Source: an uncultured Collinsella sp. (GTDB lineage: Bacteria > Actinomycetota > Coriobacteriia > Coriobacteriales > Coriobacteriaceae). Taken from it: a stretch of DNA of 64,000 nucleotides. The position numbers and the translations under genes were made by a program. The notes beneath the pieces were generated by a model. That model was not told where the DNA came from, ran no database searches, and saw only the letters and a program-made list of their open reading frames with translations. Shown piece by piece: positions 15,511 to 24,648 of this stretch. The stretch lies in the NCBI GenBank assembly GCA_902491345.1, contig CABUHI010000007.1:33551-97550 (forward strand). Reading direction: 5' to 3'. The number at the start of each line of letters is the position of its first letter. The first letter of the stretch is position 1.

Positions 15511-15715
15511 TTCCTTTTATCCGATTGTCATATGCTCGTTGCCGAAACTTTTACTATGATAGTGGGCACTTGTGAACGTGTCAAAGCCAGGGCGGGCGGC
15601 ATTGCGCCTTCTGCCTGCGTATTTGCGCCGATTGCCGCCGCAGGCGCCGTGTTTTGCCCGCTGCGCGAAGGGCGGCGTAAACGGTTGCGATGAGAAACGG
15701 GAAGGGAAGGCTCGG
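15511..15715 (+). other. Leader region of the cobalamin biosynthesis operon
   Basis: About 200 bases between the divergent riboswitch and cobM. It holds a TATGAT box (15555-15560) without a well-placed -35. A partial B12-box-like AAGCCAGGGCGGGC occurs at 15584, but the rest of a riboswitch core is missing. No ORF is convincing. How the operon is regulated is not evident. Confidence 0.4.
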
Positions 15716-16507
15716 ATGATTCATATCGTTGGCGCAGGCTCGGGCGCCGCCGACCTTATCACGCTGCGCGGGGCGCGCCTTCTGCGCGCGGCCGACGTGG
15801 TCGTTTGGGCGGGAAGCCTTGTGAACCCCGAGCTGCTCGCTGAGTGCAAGGAATCCTGCATCGTCTACGACAGCGCGCACATGACCTTGGAGGAAGTGCT
15901 CGACGTGATGTGCGCGGCGGATGCGCGGGGCGAGGAAGTGGTGCGCCTGCACACGGGCGACCCGTGCCTGTACGGGGCCATCCAGGAGCAGATGGACGCA
16001 CTCGACGCGCGCGGCGTGGACTACGAGGTGGTGCCCGGCGTGTCGAGCTTTTGCGGTGCCGCGGCGGCGCTTCGCCAGGAATACACGCTGCCGGGAATCA
16101 GCCAGTCGGTCGTGATCACGCGGCTCTCCGGGCGCACCCCCATGCCCGCGGGCGAGGGCATGCGCACCATGGCGGAAAGCGGCTCGACTATGGTCATCTT
16201 CCTGAGCTCGGGTATGCTCGCCGAGCTTTCCGCCGAGCTTTTGGCCGCGGGCCGCAGCTTCGACGAACCGGCGGCGCTCGTGTACAAGGCGACCTGGCCT
16301 GAGGAGCGCGTGGTGCGATGCACAGTGGGCACGCTCGCCGATGCGGGCGCGCGAGAGGGCATCGACCGCACGGCGCTCGTGGTGGTGGGCCGCGTGCTCG
16401 GAGCTCGCGGCGGGCTTGCGCACAACGGCGCGCAAGCGGAGTCGTACGAGCGCAGCAAGCTTTACGACCCTTCGTTTGCCACGGGGTATCGGAAGGCGAG
16501 TAGCTAG
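15716..16507 (+). CDS. cobM: Cobalt-precorrin-4 C11-methyltransferase
   Basis: 263 residues, SAM-dependent tetrapyrrole methylase (CbiF/CobM). MIHIVGAGSGAADLITLRG is the SAM-site start of this fold, with HTGDPCLYGAIQEQM and VPGVSSFCGAAAA as the further family motifs. ATG 15716 follows AAGGGAAGG; upstream extensions in frame lack a ribosome site. First gene of the 17-gene plus-strand cobalamin operon; the next gene begins one base after its stop codon. Confidence 0.95.
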   Translation: MIHIVGAGSGAADLITLRGARLLRAADVVVWAGSLVNPELLAECKESCIVYDSAHMTLEEVLDVMCAADARGEEVVRLHTGDPCLYGAIQEQMDALDARGVDYEVVPGVSSFCGAAAALRQEYTLPGISQSVVITRLSGRTPMPAGEGMRTMAESGSTMVIFLSSGMLAELSAELLAAGRSFDEPAALVYKATWPEERVVRCTVGTLADAGAREGIDRTALVVVGRVLGARGGLAHNGAQAESYERSKLYDPSFATGYRKASS

Positions 16508-16508
16508 C

Positions 16509-17693
16509 GTGGCCTTCGAGCACTACATATATACCGGGACGACCCGCCTGCGCTGCGGCTACACCACGGGGAGCTGCGCCGCGCTCGCGGCGAAGGCGGC
16601 CTGCGAGATGCTCTTGTCACGAAAGCCCGTCGGCCGCGTGTCGATCGTCACCCCCGGCGGGCTGCCCGTCGAGACGGATGTGGTCGACGCATGCATCGGC
16701 GAGGGGTGCGCCCAGTGCGCCGTGCGAAAGGACGCAGGCGACGATGCCGATGTGACCGACGGCGTGCTCGTGTACGCGCGCGTGGAACATGCGGGGTCGG
16801 GCACGGGTGCTGCGGGCAGCAAGGACGTGCCCGCGCACGAATCGGAAGTTTCCGTCGATGGCGGCGTGGGCGTGGGGCGCGTGACGTTGCCCGGGCTCGA
16901 GCAGCCGGTGGGGGCGGCCGCCATCAACGCGACGCCGCGCGCGATGATTACTTCGGCGGTGCGTGAGGTGTGCGCCGCGCACGGCTTTTCTGGAAACATT
17001 GCTGTGACGATTTCGGTACCCGAGGGTGTTGCCCTTGCCGAAAAGACCTTCAACCCGCACCTGGGGATAGAGGACGGCATCTCCATCCTGGGAACGACGG
17101 GCATCGTCGAGCCGCGCAGCCTCGCTGCCTTGCGCGACAGCATCGAGCTCGAGATCCGGCAGCATGCGGCTATGGGGCGGCGCGGAGTCGTGCTCACGCC
17201 CGGCAACTACGGCGCGCAGTTCATCTCGGGGCATTTCCACCTAAACGGTGCGCCGGTGGTCTTCATCTCCAACTTTGTGGGCGATGCGATTGATTGCTGC
17301 GTTCGCGAGGGATTCACCAATGTCCTTCTTGTGGGACACATCGGCAAGCTGGTGAAGGTCGCTGGCGGCATCATGGACACCCATTCGCGTACCGCTGACT
17401 GCCGCGCGGAGATTCTGGCCGCCCACGCGGCCTTGGCCGGCGCGGGCGCGAAGACCGTGTGCGAGATCATGTCGTCGGTCACGACCACGGCGGCGCTCGA
17501 GGTAATCGAGGCCGCCGGCGTGGGGGACGCTGTGCGCGCCTCGCTCGCTGCGGCAATCGAGGACAGGTTGCGCCGCCGCGCGGCGGGCGCATGCGACATC
17601 GCCGCGGTCGTGTTCGACGCCGAGCGCCGCGAGCTTTTCCGCACGTCGGGCGCCGATGCAGTTATCGGGAAATTGGGGGCGACGTATGAGTAA
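16509..17693 (+). CDS. cbiD: Cobalt-precorrin-5B C1-methyltransferase
   Basis: 394 residues. CbiD marks the anaerobic (early cobalt insertion) route. Motifs RCGYTTGSCAALAAKAA at the N-terminus and VVLTPGNYG, VGHIGKLVKVAGGIMDTHS in the C-terminal half are typical. The GTG at 16509, directly after the cobM stop, is the best start: the predicted protein then begins just before the conserved GYTTG block. Overlaps cobI by eight bases, consistent with translational coupling. Confidence 0.95.
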   Translation: MAFEHYIYTGTTRLRCGYTTGSCAALAAKAACEMLLSRKPVGRVSIVTPGGLPVETDVVDACIGEGCAQCAVRKDAGDDADVTDGVLVYARVEHAGSGTGAAGSKDVPAHESEVSVDGGVGVGRVTLPGLEQPVGAAAINATPRAMITSAVREVCAAHGFSGNIAVTISVPEGVALAEKTFNPHLGIEDGISILGTTGIVEPRSLAALRDSIELEIRQHAAMGRRGVVLTPGNYGAQFISGHFHLNGAPVVFISNFVGDAIDCCVREGFTNVLLVGHIGKLVKVAGGIMDTHSRTADCRAEILAAHAALAGAGAKTVCEIMSSVTTTAALEVIEAAGVGDAVRASLAAAIEDRLRRRAAGACDIAAVVFDAERRELFRTSGADAVIGKLGATYE

Positions 17694-18375
17694 AGGCGTG
17701 CTGTACGGGGTGGGTACGGGGCCTGGCGACCCCGAGCTTCTCACGATCAAGGCCGTCCGCACAATCGAATCGTGTCCGGTCATCGCCGCACCGCAGACGG
17801 CGGACGGGTTCATGGTCGCGCTCGACATCGTGCGCGGCGCCGTCGACCTTACAGGCAAGACGGTGATCCCCGTTCGATTCTCGATGACGCACGACGTCGA
17901 GCGCCGCGCGGCCGAGCATGCCTCGCTTGTTCGCGAGCTTGTCGCGCACCTGGACGCGGCCCGCGACGTCGCGCTGCTGAACCTGGGGGACCCGAGCATC
18001 TACGCCACCTTCCAGCGCATAGCGCCCGACGTGCGCGCCCGCGGGTTCGAGGCGCGCGCCATTCCCGGCGTGCCGAGCTTCTGCGCGGTCGCCGCGGCGC
18101 TCGAGCGCGACCTCACGCCCGAGATGTCGTCGCCTCTGCACATCGTGCCCGGCGGCTACGACGACGTGCGCCGCGCAATCGGCTGGCCGGGGACGAAGGT
18201 GGTCATGAAGGCGCGCCGCTCGCTTGCGGACACGAAGCGCATCCTTCGCGAGGAGGGCGCCTTCGACGGTGCCGAGCTCGTAGAGGATTGTGGGCTTCCG
18301 GGCGAGCGTGTGTACCGCTCGCTCGACGATGTGCCCGATTGGGGCAGCTACTTCTCGACGATGGTGGTGCGCTAG
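17686..18375 (+). CDS. cobI: Cobalt-precorrin-2 C20-methyltransferase
   Basis: 229 residues, CbiL/CobI-type SAM-dependent methylase: first methylation after cobalt insertion. YGVGTGPGDPELLTIKA is the glycine-rich SAM loop, LNLGDPSIYATFQ and IPGVPSFCAVAAAL follow. ATG 17686 overlaps the end of cbiD. Stop codon abuts the ATG of cbiG. Confidence 0.94.
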   Translation: MSKGVLYGVGTGPGDPELLTIKAVRTIESCPVIAAPQTADGFMVALDIVRGAVDLTGKTVIPVRFSMTHDVERRAAEHASLVRELVAHLDAARDVALLNLGDPSIYATFQRIAPDVRARGFEARAIPGVPSFCAVAAALERDLTPEMSSPLHIVPGGYDDVRRAIGWPGTKVVMKARRSLADTKRILREEGAFDGAELVEDCGLPGERVYRSLDDVPDWGSYFSTMVVR

Positions 18376-19509
18376 ATGAGGGTTTCCTGCATAGCGTTCA
18401 CTGAGAGGGGGTATGCGTTGGCGGAGCGCACCGCACGCGCGCTTTCCGATTGCGCGCAGACAGGTGAAGATGACCCTGGCTGGGACGTTTCCGTTTCGCG
18501 CGGGTTCGGCGAGGGGAAGGCCGACCTGCGCGCATGGACGGCGCTCGCGTGGGAAGCGTCGGACGCGCTTCTGTTCGTGGGCGCGGCGGGCATCGCCGTG
18601 CGGGCGATCGCGCCGCATGTCGCCTCGAAGGCAAACGATCCCGCGGTTGTGGCGATCGACGAGGCGGGGCGCTTTGCCGTCCCGCTTTTGTCGGGGCATT
18701 TGGGCGGTGCGAACGAGCTTGCGCAAACTGTGGCACGCGCGGCAGGGGCCATCCCCGTCATCACCACGGCGACCGACGTCCGCGGCGTGTGGGCGGTGGA
18801 TACGTGGGCGCGCCGTGCGGGGCTCGCCGTTTCGAATCCCGAGGCCATCAAGCGAGTGTCGGCGCGGCTGCTTTCTGGCGGGCGCGTGGCGCTCTATTCC
18901 GACATGCCGATTTCGGGACAACCGCCTGAGGGAGTTGACATTGCGTCCGACCGCGCTCGGGCCGATATCGTCGTGTCGCCGTTTGCTGGCGCGAATGAAG
19001 GTGCGTCCGTTTGTGCGGCGGAGACAACGGGCAAGGTCGTGCCCGCCGGTGAGACGGGGAAGCCGGCGGGCGTGCGGGCGCAGGCGCCTGCGCCCGAGCC
19101 GCTTCGCCTTGTCGTGCCCTGCATCGTTGCGGGCATAGGGTGCCGTCGCGGTGCGTGCGCCGAAGCGATCGGGGAGGCGTTTCTTCTCGCGTGCGGGCAG
19201 GCGGGTATCTCGCCTTCGGCCGTGCGCAAGGCGGCGACGATCGACGTTAAGGCGCACGAGGAGGGTCTGCTCGCCTTCTGCCGCGCGCGCAATATTCCGC
19301 TTGCGACGTATTCCGCAGATGAGTTGTCGCAAGTCGAAGGCAGCGTTTCGCCATCTGATTTCGTGCGCGCGACGGTGGGGGTTGACAACGTGTGCGAGCG
19401 CGCGGCGCTCGCGGACGGGGGCAAACTTATCTTCCCGAAGCTCGCTCATGGCGGCGTGACCGTTGCGTTTTCCAAGGTAACTATCGAACTTTCGTTTAAG
19501 GAGCGGTGA
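18376..19509 (+). CDS. cbiG: Cobalt-precorrin-5A hydrolase
   Basis: 377 residues. Opens the delta-lactone of cobalt-precorrin-5A with release of acetaldehyde, a step specific to the anaerobic route. The N-terminal part has VGAAGIAVRAIAPH and LLSGHLGGANELA; the C-terminal CbiG domain has VAGIGCRRGA. Between them lies an Ala/Gly/Pro-rich stretch (about residues 205-245) longer than in many homologs. The ATG follows the cobI stop without a gap. Confidence 0.94.
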   Translation: MRVSCIAFTERGYALAERTARALSDCAQTGEDDPGWDVSVSRGFGEGKADLRAWTALAWEASDALLFVGAAGIAVRAIAPHVASKANDPAVVAIDEAGRFAVPLLSGHLGGANELAQTVARAAGAIPVITTATDVRGVWAVDTWARRAGLAVSNPEAIKRVSARLLSGGRVALYSDMPISGQPPEGVDIASDRARADIVVSPFAGANEGASVCAAETTGKVVPAGETGKPAGVRAQAPAPEPLRLVVPCIVAGIGCRRGACAEAIGEAFLLACGQAGISPSAVRKAATIDVKAHEEGLLAFCRARNIPLATYSADELSQVEGSVSPSDFVRATVGVDNVCERAALADGGKLIFPKLAHGGVTVAFSKVTIELSFKER

Positions 19510-20252
19510 TGGGAAAGCTCTTCGTGGTGGGGATCGGCCCGGGCGGCCCCGACGGCATGACGATTGCGGCCCGGCGCGCGCTCGAGGCGGCCGACATCGT
19601 TGTGGGGTACACGAAATACGTGGAGCTCGCGCTCGCCGCCGTGCCTGACGCGGCGCATCTCGCGACACCGATGATGCACGAGGTCGAACGGTGCCGCCTG
19701 GCGCTTTCGCGCGCGCAGAGCGGAGAAGCCGTGGCGCTCGTGTGCAGCGGTGACGCGGGCGTGTACGGCATGGCGAGCCCCGTGCTGGATCTTGCGGAGG
19801 ACTACCCCGATGTAGACGTGGAAGTTATCGCCGGGGCCACCGCGGCTCAGAGCGGGTCGGCGGTGCTCGGCGCCCCGCTTGCCCACGACTTCGCGGTCGT
19901 GTCGCTCTCCGACCTGCTCACGCCATGGGAGGTCATCGAGCGCAGGCTCGCCGCCGTGGCGAGCGCCGACTTCTGCATCTGTTTGTACAACCCGCGCAGC
20001 AGAAAGCGCGCCGACAGGCTCTCACGCGCGGCGAAGATTATGCTCGAATGGAAGGCCCCCGACACGCTCTGCGGCTGGGTACGCAACATCGGGCGCGAGG
20101 GGCAGCAGTCGGGCATGTGCAGGCTCTCTGAGCTGGGGGAGATCGACGCCGACATGTTCACCACCGTGTTCGTCGGCAACGCGGACACGAAGCGCGTAGG
20201 CGGCCGTATGGTCACGCCGCGTGGGTATCGGGAGATTCCATGCGAAAGGTAA
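19509..20252 (+). CDS. cobJ: Cobalt-precorrin-3 (precorrin-3B) C17-methyltransferase
   Basis: 247 residues, CbiH/CobJ-type methylase that carries out ring contraction. VVGIGPGGPDGMTIAARRA, LVCSGDAGVYGMA and the C-terminal FTTVFVGNADTK are family motifs. The ATG overlaps the cbiG stop by one base (TGATG). An in-frame GTG one codon earlier is possible. Overlaps cbiET by 13 bases. Confidence 0.95.
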   Translation: MGKLFVVGIGPGGPDGMTIAARRALEAADIVVGYTKYVELALAAVPDAAHLATPMMHEVERCRLALSRAQSGEAVALVCSGDAGVYGMASPVLDLAEDYPDVDVEVIAGATAAQSGSAVLGAPLAHDFAVVSLSDLLTPWEVIERRLAAVASADFCICLYNPRSRKRADRLSRAAKIMLEWKAPDTLCGWVRNIGREGQQSGMCRLSELGEIDADMFTTVFVGNADTKRVGGRMVTPRGYREIPCER

Positions 20253-21589
20253 CGATCATCGGGGCGGGGCCCGGAAACCCCGACTTGCTCTCGCGCTCGG
20301 CGCTCGACGCGATCGGCATCGCCGACGTGGTCATCGGCGCTCATCGCGCGCTTGTCGGCATCGACGTGCCGCCCGACGTGGTGAGATGCGAGCTCGTGAA
20401 GACGGCGGACATCGTCGCCGCGCTCACCGATGCGGCGTCGTGGCAGCGCGCCGTGGTCGTGATGACGGGCGATGTGGGGCTGTTCAGCGGCGCGCGCCGC
20501 CTGGTGGAGGCGCTCTCCGGCGACGCGCAGGTGGACGTGCGCGTCATTCCCGGCATAAGCTCAGCGTCGTATCTCGCCGCGCGCCTCGCGCGTCCATGGC
20601 AGGATTGGCGCTTCGCGAGCGCTCACGGCGTGGCGTGCGATATCGTGGCCGAGGCCGAGCGCGCAGGTGAGCTCTTCCTCGTCACGTCGGGCGGGGAAGA
20701 TCCCTCGCGGCTTTCGGGCGAGCTTGTGCAGGCGGGCTTCGGGGACGCGTGCGTGACGGTGGCCGAGCGCCTGTCGTACCCCGACGAGCGCATCACCTGC
20801 GCGACCGCAAGTGAAATCACAGGTCAGACGTTCGACGACTTGAACGTGATGCTTATCGATTTCGCAGGCGGCGCCGGGTCGCCTGCGGGCTCTAGCGCAG
20901 CCTCCGAGGTGCCGGCCGGCGTGTCTGCGCCCGCGGCGGCTTCTTCCGCGGCGGACCCTGCGGGCGAATCCCGCGCCGCGAGTTCCCGCTGGCCGTACGC
21001 TTCCTCGGGCATTCCTGACGAGCTCTTCATCCGCGGCGACGTTCCTATGACCAAGCAGGAGGTGCGCGCCGTCGCGCTCGCGAAGCTGCGCCTTACCGCG
21101 ACCGACACCGTGTGGGACGTCGGCGCCGGCACGGGGAGCGTGTCGATCGAGGCGGCGCTCGTCGCGCGAGCGGGGTCGGTATGGGCGGTCGAGCGCAACG
21201 CGGCCGGCGTGCGGCTCATCCGAGAGAACGCGGATGCATTCGGGTGCGGCAACGTGCATGCGGTCCCCGGTGTCGCCCCCGAAGCGCTCGCGATACTGCC
21301 CGTCCCCGACGCCGTGTTCGTCGGCGGGAGCGCGGGCAAGCTTCCCTCCATCGTGGAGGCGGCGCTCGAGAAGAACTCGCAGGTTCGCCTGTGCGTGCCA
21401 TGCGTCACCGTTGAGACGCTCACCGAGGCGTGCGCGCTCCTCTCGGGTTCGCGCTTTAAGGGGTTCGAGGCGTGCCAGGTGTCGGCCGCCCGCGCCGAGG
21501 CTGTAGGCTCGCACCATCTCATGAAGGCGCAAAACCCCGTGTTCCTCGTCAGCGCGCGTGGTGCAGGTGGGGAAGGCGGCGCCCGGTGA
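20240..21589 (+). CDS. cobL: Bifunctional precorrin-6Y C5,15-methyltransferase and decarboxylase (CbiE-CbiT fusion)
   Basis: 449 residues. The N-terminal CbiE domain (about 1-205) has IIGAGPGNPDLL; the C-terminal CbiT domain (about 255-440) has DVGAGTGSVSIEAA (SAM loop) and the GDVPMTKQEVRA start of CbiT. An Ala/Ser/Pro-rich linker of about 45 residues joins them. The fusion is known as CobL in aerobic-route organisms and as CbiET in several anaerobes. Methylates C5 and C15 and decarboxylates the C12 acetate. Confidence 0.94.
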   Translation: MRKVTIIGAGPGNPDLLSRSALDAIGIADVVIGAHRALVGIDVPPDVVRCELVKTADIVAALTDAASWQRAVVVMTGDVGLFSGARRLVEALSGDAQVDVRVIPGISSASYLAARLARPWQDWRFASAHGVACDIVAEAERAGELFLVTSGGEDPSRLSGELVQAGFGDACVTVAERLSYPDERITCATASEITGQTFDDLNVMLIDFAGGAGSPAGSSAASEVPAGVSAPAAASSAADPAGESRAASSRWPYASSGIPDELFIRGDVPMTKQEVRAVALAKLRLTATDTVWDVGAGTGSVSIEAALVARAGSVWAVERNAAGVRLIRENADAFGCGNVHAVPGVAPEALAILPVPDAVFVGGSAGKLPSIVEAALEKNSQVRLCVPCVTVETLTEACALLSGSRFKGFEACQVSAARAEAVGSHHLMKAQNPVFLVSARGAGGEGGAR

Positions 21590-22968
21590 GCACGTCCATT
21601 CCGCGCTTTATGGTCGCTGCGCCCTCGAGCGGGAGCGGCAAGACGGTCGTAACGTGCGCGCTCCTGCGCGCGCTCGCGCGCCGCGGCCTTGCATGCGCGG
21701 CCTTCAAATGCGGCCCCGACTACATTGATCCGCTCTTTCATCGTCGCGTCGTGGGCGCGCGCTCGGGCAACTTAGACGGCTTCTTCACCGACGCCCCGAC
21801 GCTGCGCGCCCTGCTCGCACGCGGCGCCGCGGGCGCGGATGTCGCGGTGCTCGAGGGGGTCATGGGCTTCTACGACGGCATGGCGCCCGGCGTGGCCGAC
21901 GCGAGCAGCTACCAGGTTGCGTGCGACACGGAAACGCCGGTCGTTTTAGTGGTGAACGGGCGCGGGGCGTCTTTATCGCTCGCCGCCGTAATTCGCGGCA
22001 TCGCCGAGTTCCTGCCTTGTGCGAACGTGCGCGGCGTCGTGCTGAATAAGACGAGCGCCGCTGCCTGCGCCTACGCGGCGCCTGCGATCGAGAAGCACAC
22101 GGGCGTCGCGGTTTTGGGTAATATTCCCGCCGACGAGGCGTTCTCGCTCGAAAGCCGGCATCTGGGGCTTGTGACCGCCGACGAGGTCGAGCAGCTCTCC
22201 GCGCGCATCGACAAGATGGCCGAGCTGGTGGAAAAGAGCGTCGACGTCGACCGCTTGCTCGAAATAGCGGCGACGGCACCCGATATCCGCGAGGAACCTT
22301 ACCGGTTGGAGCCGATCGCGGGAGCGCGGCCCATCGTCGCCGTCGCGCGTGACGAGGCGTTCTCGTTCTACTACGAGGAGAACCTGCGCGCGCTCGAGGA
22401 CCTGGGTTGCGAGCTGGCCTTTTTCAGCCCCCTGTGTGATAGCGAGTTGCCCCGGGGGACAAGCGCCCTCTATCTGGGAGGCGGCTACCCGGAGCTCCAT
22501 GTGCGGCAGCTCTCCGAGAACGCGCCGATGCGCGAGGCGGTGCGGCGCGCGGTGGAATCCGGCATGCCGACGGTCGCCGAATGCGGTGGGTTTCTGTACC
22601 TGCAGCGCGAAATCTCCGATAGCGAGGGGCGGCGCTGGCCTGTTGCGGGCGCCCTTGAGGGCGCAAGCGAGAACGGGGGAAGGCTGTCCCATTTCGGGTA
22701 CGTGGAGCTCACTTCCCAACGCGACGGGCTCTACGGGCCGCGCGGCACACGCATCCGCGCGCACGAGTTCCACTACTGGCAGTCCACCTGCCCGGGCGGC
22801 GACTTCTGGGCGCAGAAGCCCCGGCGCGACAAGGGCTGGCCGTGCATGACGACCACCCCGTCCCTGGTTGCGGGCTTCCCGCATGTGTACTATCCTGCGA
22901 ACCCCGACGTTGCGCGCGCGTTCGCGTCTGCCGCGGCGTCGTTCGCAGAGAGGAGACGGCATGGCTGA
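21586..22968 (+). CDS. cbiA: Cobyrinate a,c-diamide synthase
   Basis: 460 residues. ATP- and glutamine-dependent amidation of the a and c side chains. The N-terminal dethiobiotin-synthetase-like domain has the P-loop APSSGSGKT and CGPDYIDP; the C-terminal class I glutaminase-like domain has ALYLGGGYPELH and the nucleophile cysteine in VAECGGFLYL. GTG 21586 overlaps the cobL stop (GTGA) and the family P-loop follows at the expected distance. Confidence 0.95.
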   Translation: MSTSIPRFMVAAPSSGSGKTVVTCALLRALARRGLACAAFKCGPDYIDPLFHRRVVGARSGNLDGFFTDAPTLRALLARGAAGADVAVLEGVMGFYDGMAPGVADASSYQVACDTETPVVLVVNGRGASLSLAAVIRGIAEFLPCANVRGVVLNKTSAAACAYAAPAIEKHTGVAVLGNIPADEAFSLESRHLGLVTADEVEQLSARIDKMAELVEKSVDVDRLLEIAATAPDIREEPYRLEPIAGARPIVAVARDEAFSFYYEENLRALEDLGCELAFFSPLCDSELPRGTSALYLGGGYPELHVRQLSENAPMREAVRRAVESGMPTVAECGGFLYLQREISDSEGRRWPVAGALEGASENGGRLSHFGYVELTSQRDGLYGPRGTRIRAHEFHYWQSTCPGGDFWAQKPRRDKGWPCMTTTPSLVAGFPHVYYPANPDVARAFASAAASFAERRRHG

Positions 22969-24103
22969 AGCAACCGAAACCGCGCTTGCCTGTATCCGCG
23001 AGGAAGTCGAGCGCGCGTTCTCGTCGGCGCCGGGCGCCGTGCTCGAAGCCGCGCTCTCCCGGATCGCGCCCGCAGACGAGTGTGCCCGCGCCGCCGCGTA
23101 CGCCGCGTGGGACTCCATCGCGCACCCCTTGGGGGGATTGGGCGACTTTGAAGACGCCGTCGCGTGCATCGCCGCGGCTCAGGGGAGCGCCGAGGTGGCC
23201 GAGTTTCCCCGTGCGCTCGCGGTATTCTTCTCCGACAACGGGGTCGTTGCCGAAGGCGTGTCGCAAAGCGGGCAAGACGTGACGCGAGCCGTCGCGCGCA
23301 ACATGTGCGAGGGGGCCACGAGCGCCTGCCGCATGGCGGCGTTCGCGGGTGCCGAGGTCGTGCCCGTCGACGTGGGTATGGCCCGGGGCATAGAAGACGC
23401 GCGCATGGTGCGCGCGAACGTGCGGCGGGGGAGCGGCAACATCGCGCACGGCTCCGCCATGTCTCGCGATGGGGCCGTGCGCGCGATCGAGGTCGGAATC
23501 GCCGTCGCGTGCGGGCTTGCCCGCGCCGGCGTGCGCCTTCTCGCTGCGGGCGAGATGGGCATCGGCAACACGACCACCTCGGCGGCGGTGGCCGCAGTGC
23601 TCATCCGGGCGGACGCGCGGAGCCTCGTCGGGCGCGGCGCGGGGCTCTCGGACGCCTCGCTCGCGCGCAAGCGCGACGTGGTCGAGCGCGCTATCGACGC
23701 GAACTCGCCCGATCCCGCCGACCCGATCGACGTGCTCTCGAAGGTGGGCGGCTTCGACATCGCGGCGATGTGCGGCTTCTACCTGGGGGCCGCGGCCTCG
23801 AAGGTGCCGGCGCTCCTCGACGGGGTCATATCCTGCACGGCGGCCCTGTGCGCGGTGCGCCTGTGCCCCAACGCCTTGGGCTACCTCGTGGGCACCCACG
23901 CATCTAGCGAACCCGCAAGCCAGGAGCTCCTTCGCGAGCTCGGCATAAAGGCACCCCTCGTCGCAGGCATGCACTTGGGCGAGGGCGCGGGCGCCATGGC
24001 GTATCTGCCCCTTCTGGATTCGGCGCTGCGCGTGTACCGGGATGGGAAGACGTTCACGGCGACTGGCATGGCTGCTTACGAGCATTTCGAGGCTGGGAAA
24101 TGA
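22961..24103 (+). CDS. cobT: Nicotinate-nucleotide:dimethylbenzimidazole phosphoribosyltransferase
   Basis: 380 residues. Activates the lower-ligand base by making alpha-ribazole phosphate. Motifs: FFSDNGVVAEGVSQSG, GEMGIGNTTTSAAV, and the catalytic glutamate in HLGEGAGA near the C-terminus. ATG 22961 follows AGAGAGGAG and overlaps cbiA by eight bases. No bluB or bza genes for making the base are in this window, so the base is either made elsewhere or taken up. Confidence 0.95.
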   Translation: MAEATETALACIREEVERAFSSAPGAVLEAALSRIAPADECARAAAYAAWDSIAHPLGGLGDFEDAVACIAAAQGSAEVAEFPRALAVFFSDNGVVAEGVSQSGQDVTRAVARNMCEGATSACRMAAFAGAEVVPVDVGMARGIEDARMVRANVRRGSGNIAHGSAMSRDGAVRAIEVGIAVACGLARAGVRLLAAGEMGIGNTTTSAAVAAVLIRADARSLVGRGAGLSDASLARKRDVVERAIDANSPDPADPIDVLSKVGGFDIAAMCGFYLGAAASKVPALLDGVISCTAALCAVRLCPNALGYLVGTHASSEPASQELLRELGIKAPLVAGMHLGEGAGAMAYLPLLDSALRVYRDGKTFTATGMAAYEHFEAGK

Positions 24104-24648
24104 CGGTGACGTTCGTTATCGGCGCCGCAGCGAGCGGCAAGAGCGCCTATGCCGAGTCCCTGTGCCTCGGGCACGACGGCCCCCGCGTGTACCTGGCAAC
24201 GATGGAGCCCTTCGGGGAAGAGGGCGCCCGCCGCATCGCGCGCCATCGGGCGCTGCGCGAGGGCAAGGGGTTTTCCACCCTCGAGCGCACGCATGACGTG
24301 GGCGCCGCAGCGTCCGGGCTTCCGTGCGGCTGCACGCTTCTTTTGGAGGACGTGGGCAACCTGGTTGCGAACGAGCTCTTCGCGGAAGGCGGCTTGTCCC
24401 CACGTGACCCCGATGCTGCGGCGCGCGAGGTGCTCGGAGGCATCGAACGGCTCGCTCAGGCCGCTGCGCATACGGTGGTGGTCACCGTCGACGTGTTCGC
24501 CGATGGGATGCGCTACGATGAGGGGACCGAGGCATGGAGGCGCGCGCTCGCGCGCGTGAACGCGGGCGTGGCGGCGCTGGCCGACCGCGCAGTCGAAGTG
24601 GTATTCGGGATTCCCGTGTGGATGAAAGGCGAAGGACCTACAAGGTGA
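24100..24648 (+). CDS. cobU: Adenosylcobinamide kinase / adenosylcobinamide-phosphate guanylyltransferase
   Basis: 182 residues. Nucleotide-loop assembly enzyme. P-loop GAAASGKSAYAE, VYLATMEP, and the RIARHR motif with the histidine that takes GMP in CobU. The usual DCLTxWLxN motif is altered here to EDVGNLVANEL. The C-terminal FGIPVWMKG matches the CobU end. ATG overlaps the cobT stop (ATGA). A second, degenerate CobU-like domain is encoded at 25409. Confidence 0.88.
   Translation: MTVTFVIGAAASGKSAYAESLCLGHDGPRVYLATMEPFGEEGARRIARHRALREGKGFSTLERTHDVGAAASGLPCGCTLLLEDVGNLVANELFAEGGLSPRDPDAAAREVLGGIERLAQAAAHTVVVTVDVFADGMRYDEGTEAWRRALARVNAGVAALADRAVEVVFGIPVWMKGEGPTR

Noticed and set aside
15584..15600. 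Plus-strand B12-box-like sequence AAGCCAGGGCGGGC before cobM
   Set aside because: The remaining cobalamin riboswitch core (GGGAA, GGTG hairpin, ACTGT) is missing upstream within 100 bases.
17662..19668. 668-codon open frame antisense to cobI, cbiG and cobJ
   Set aside because: Very Arg/Ala/His-rich with no domain pattern; a typical open shadow frame in GC-rich DNA. The same applies to the long antisense frame over ptsI (1684-3468).
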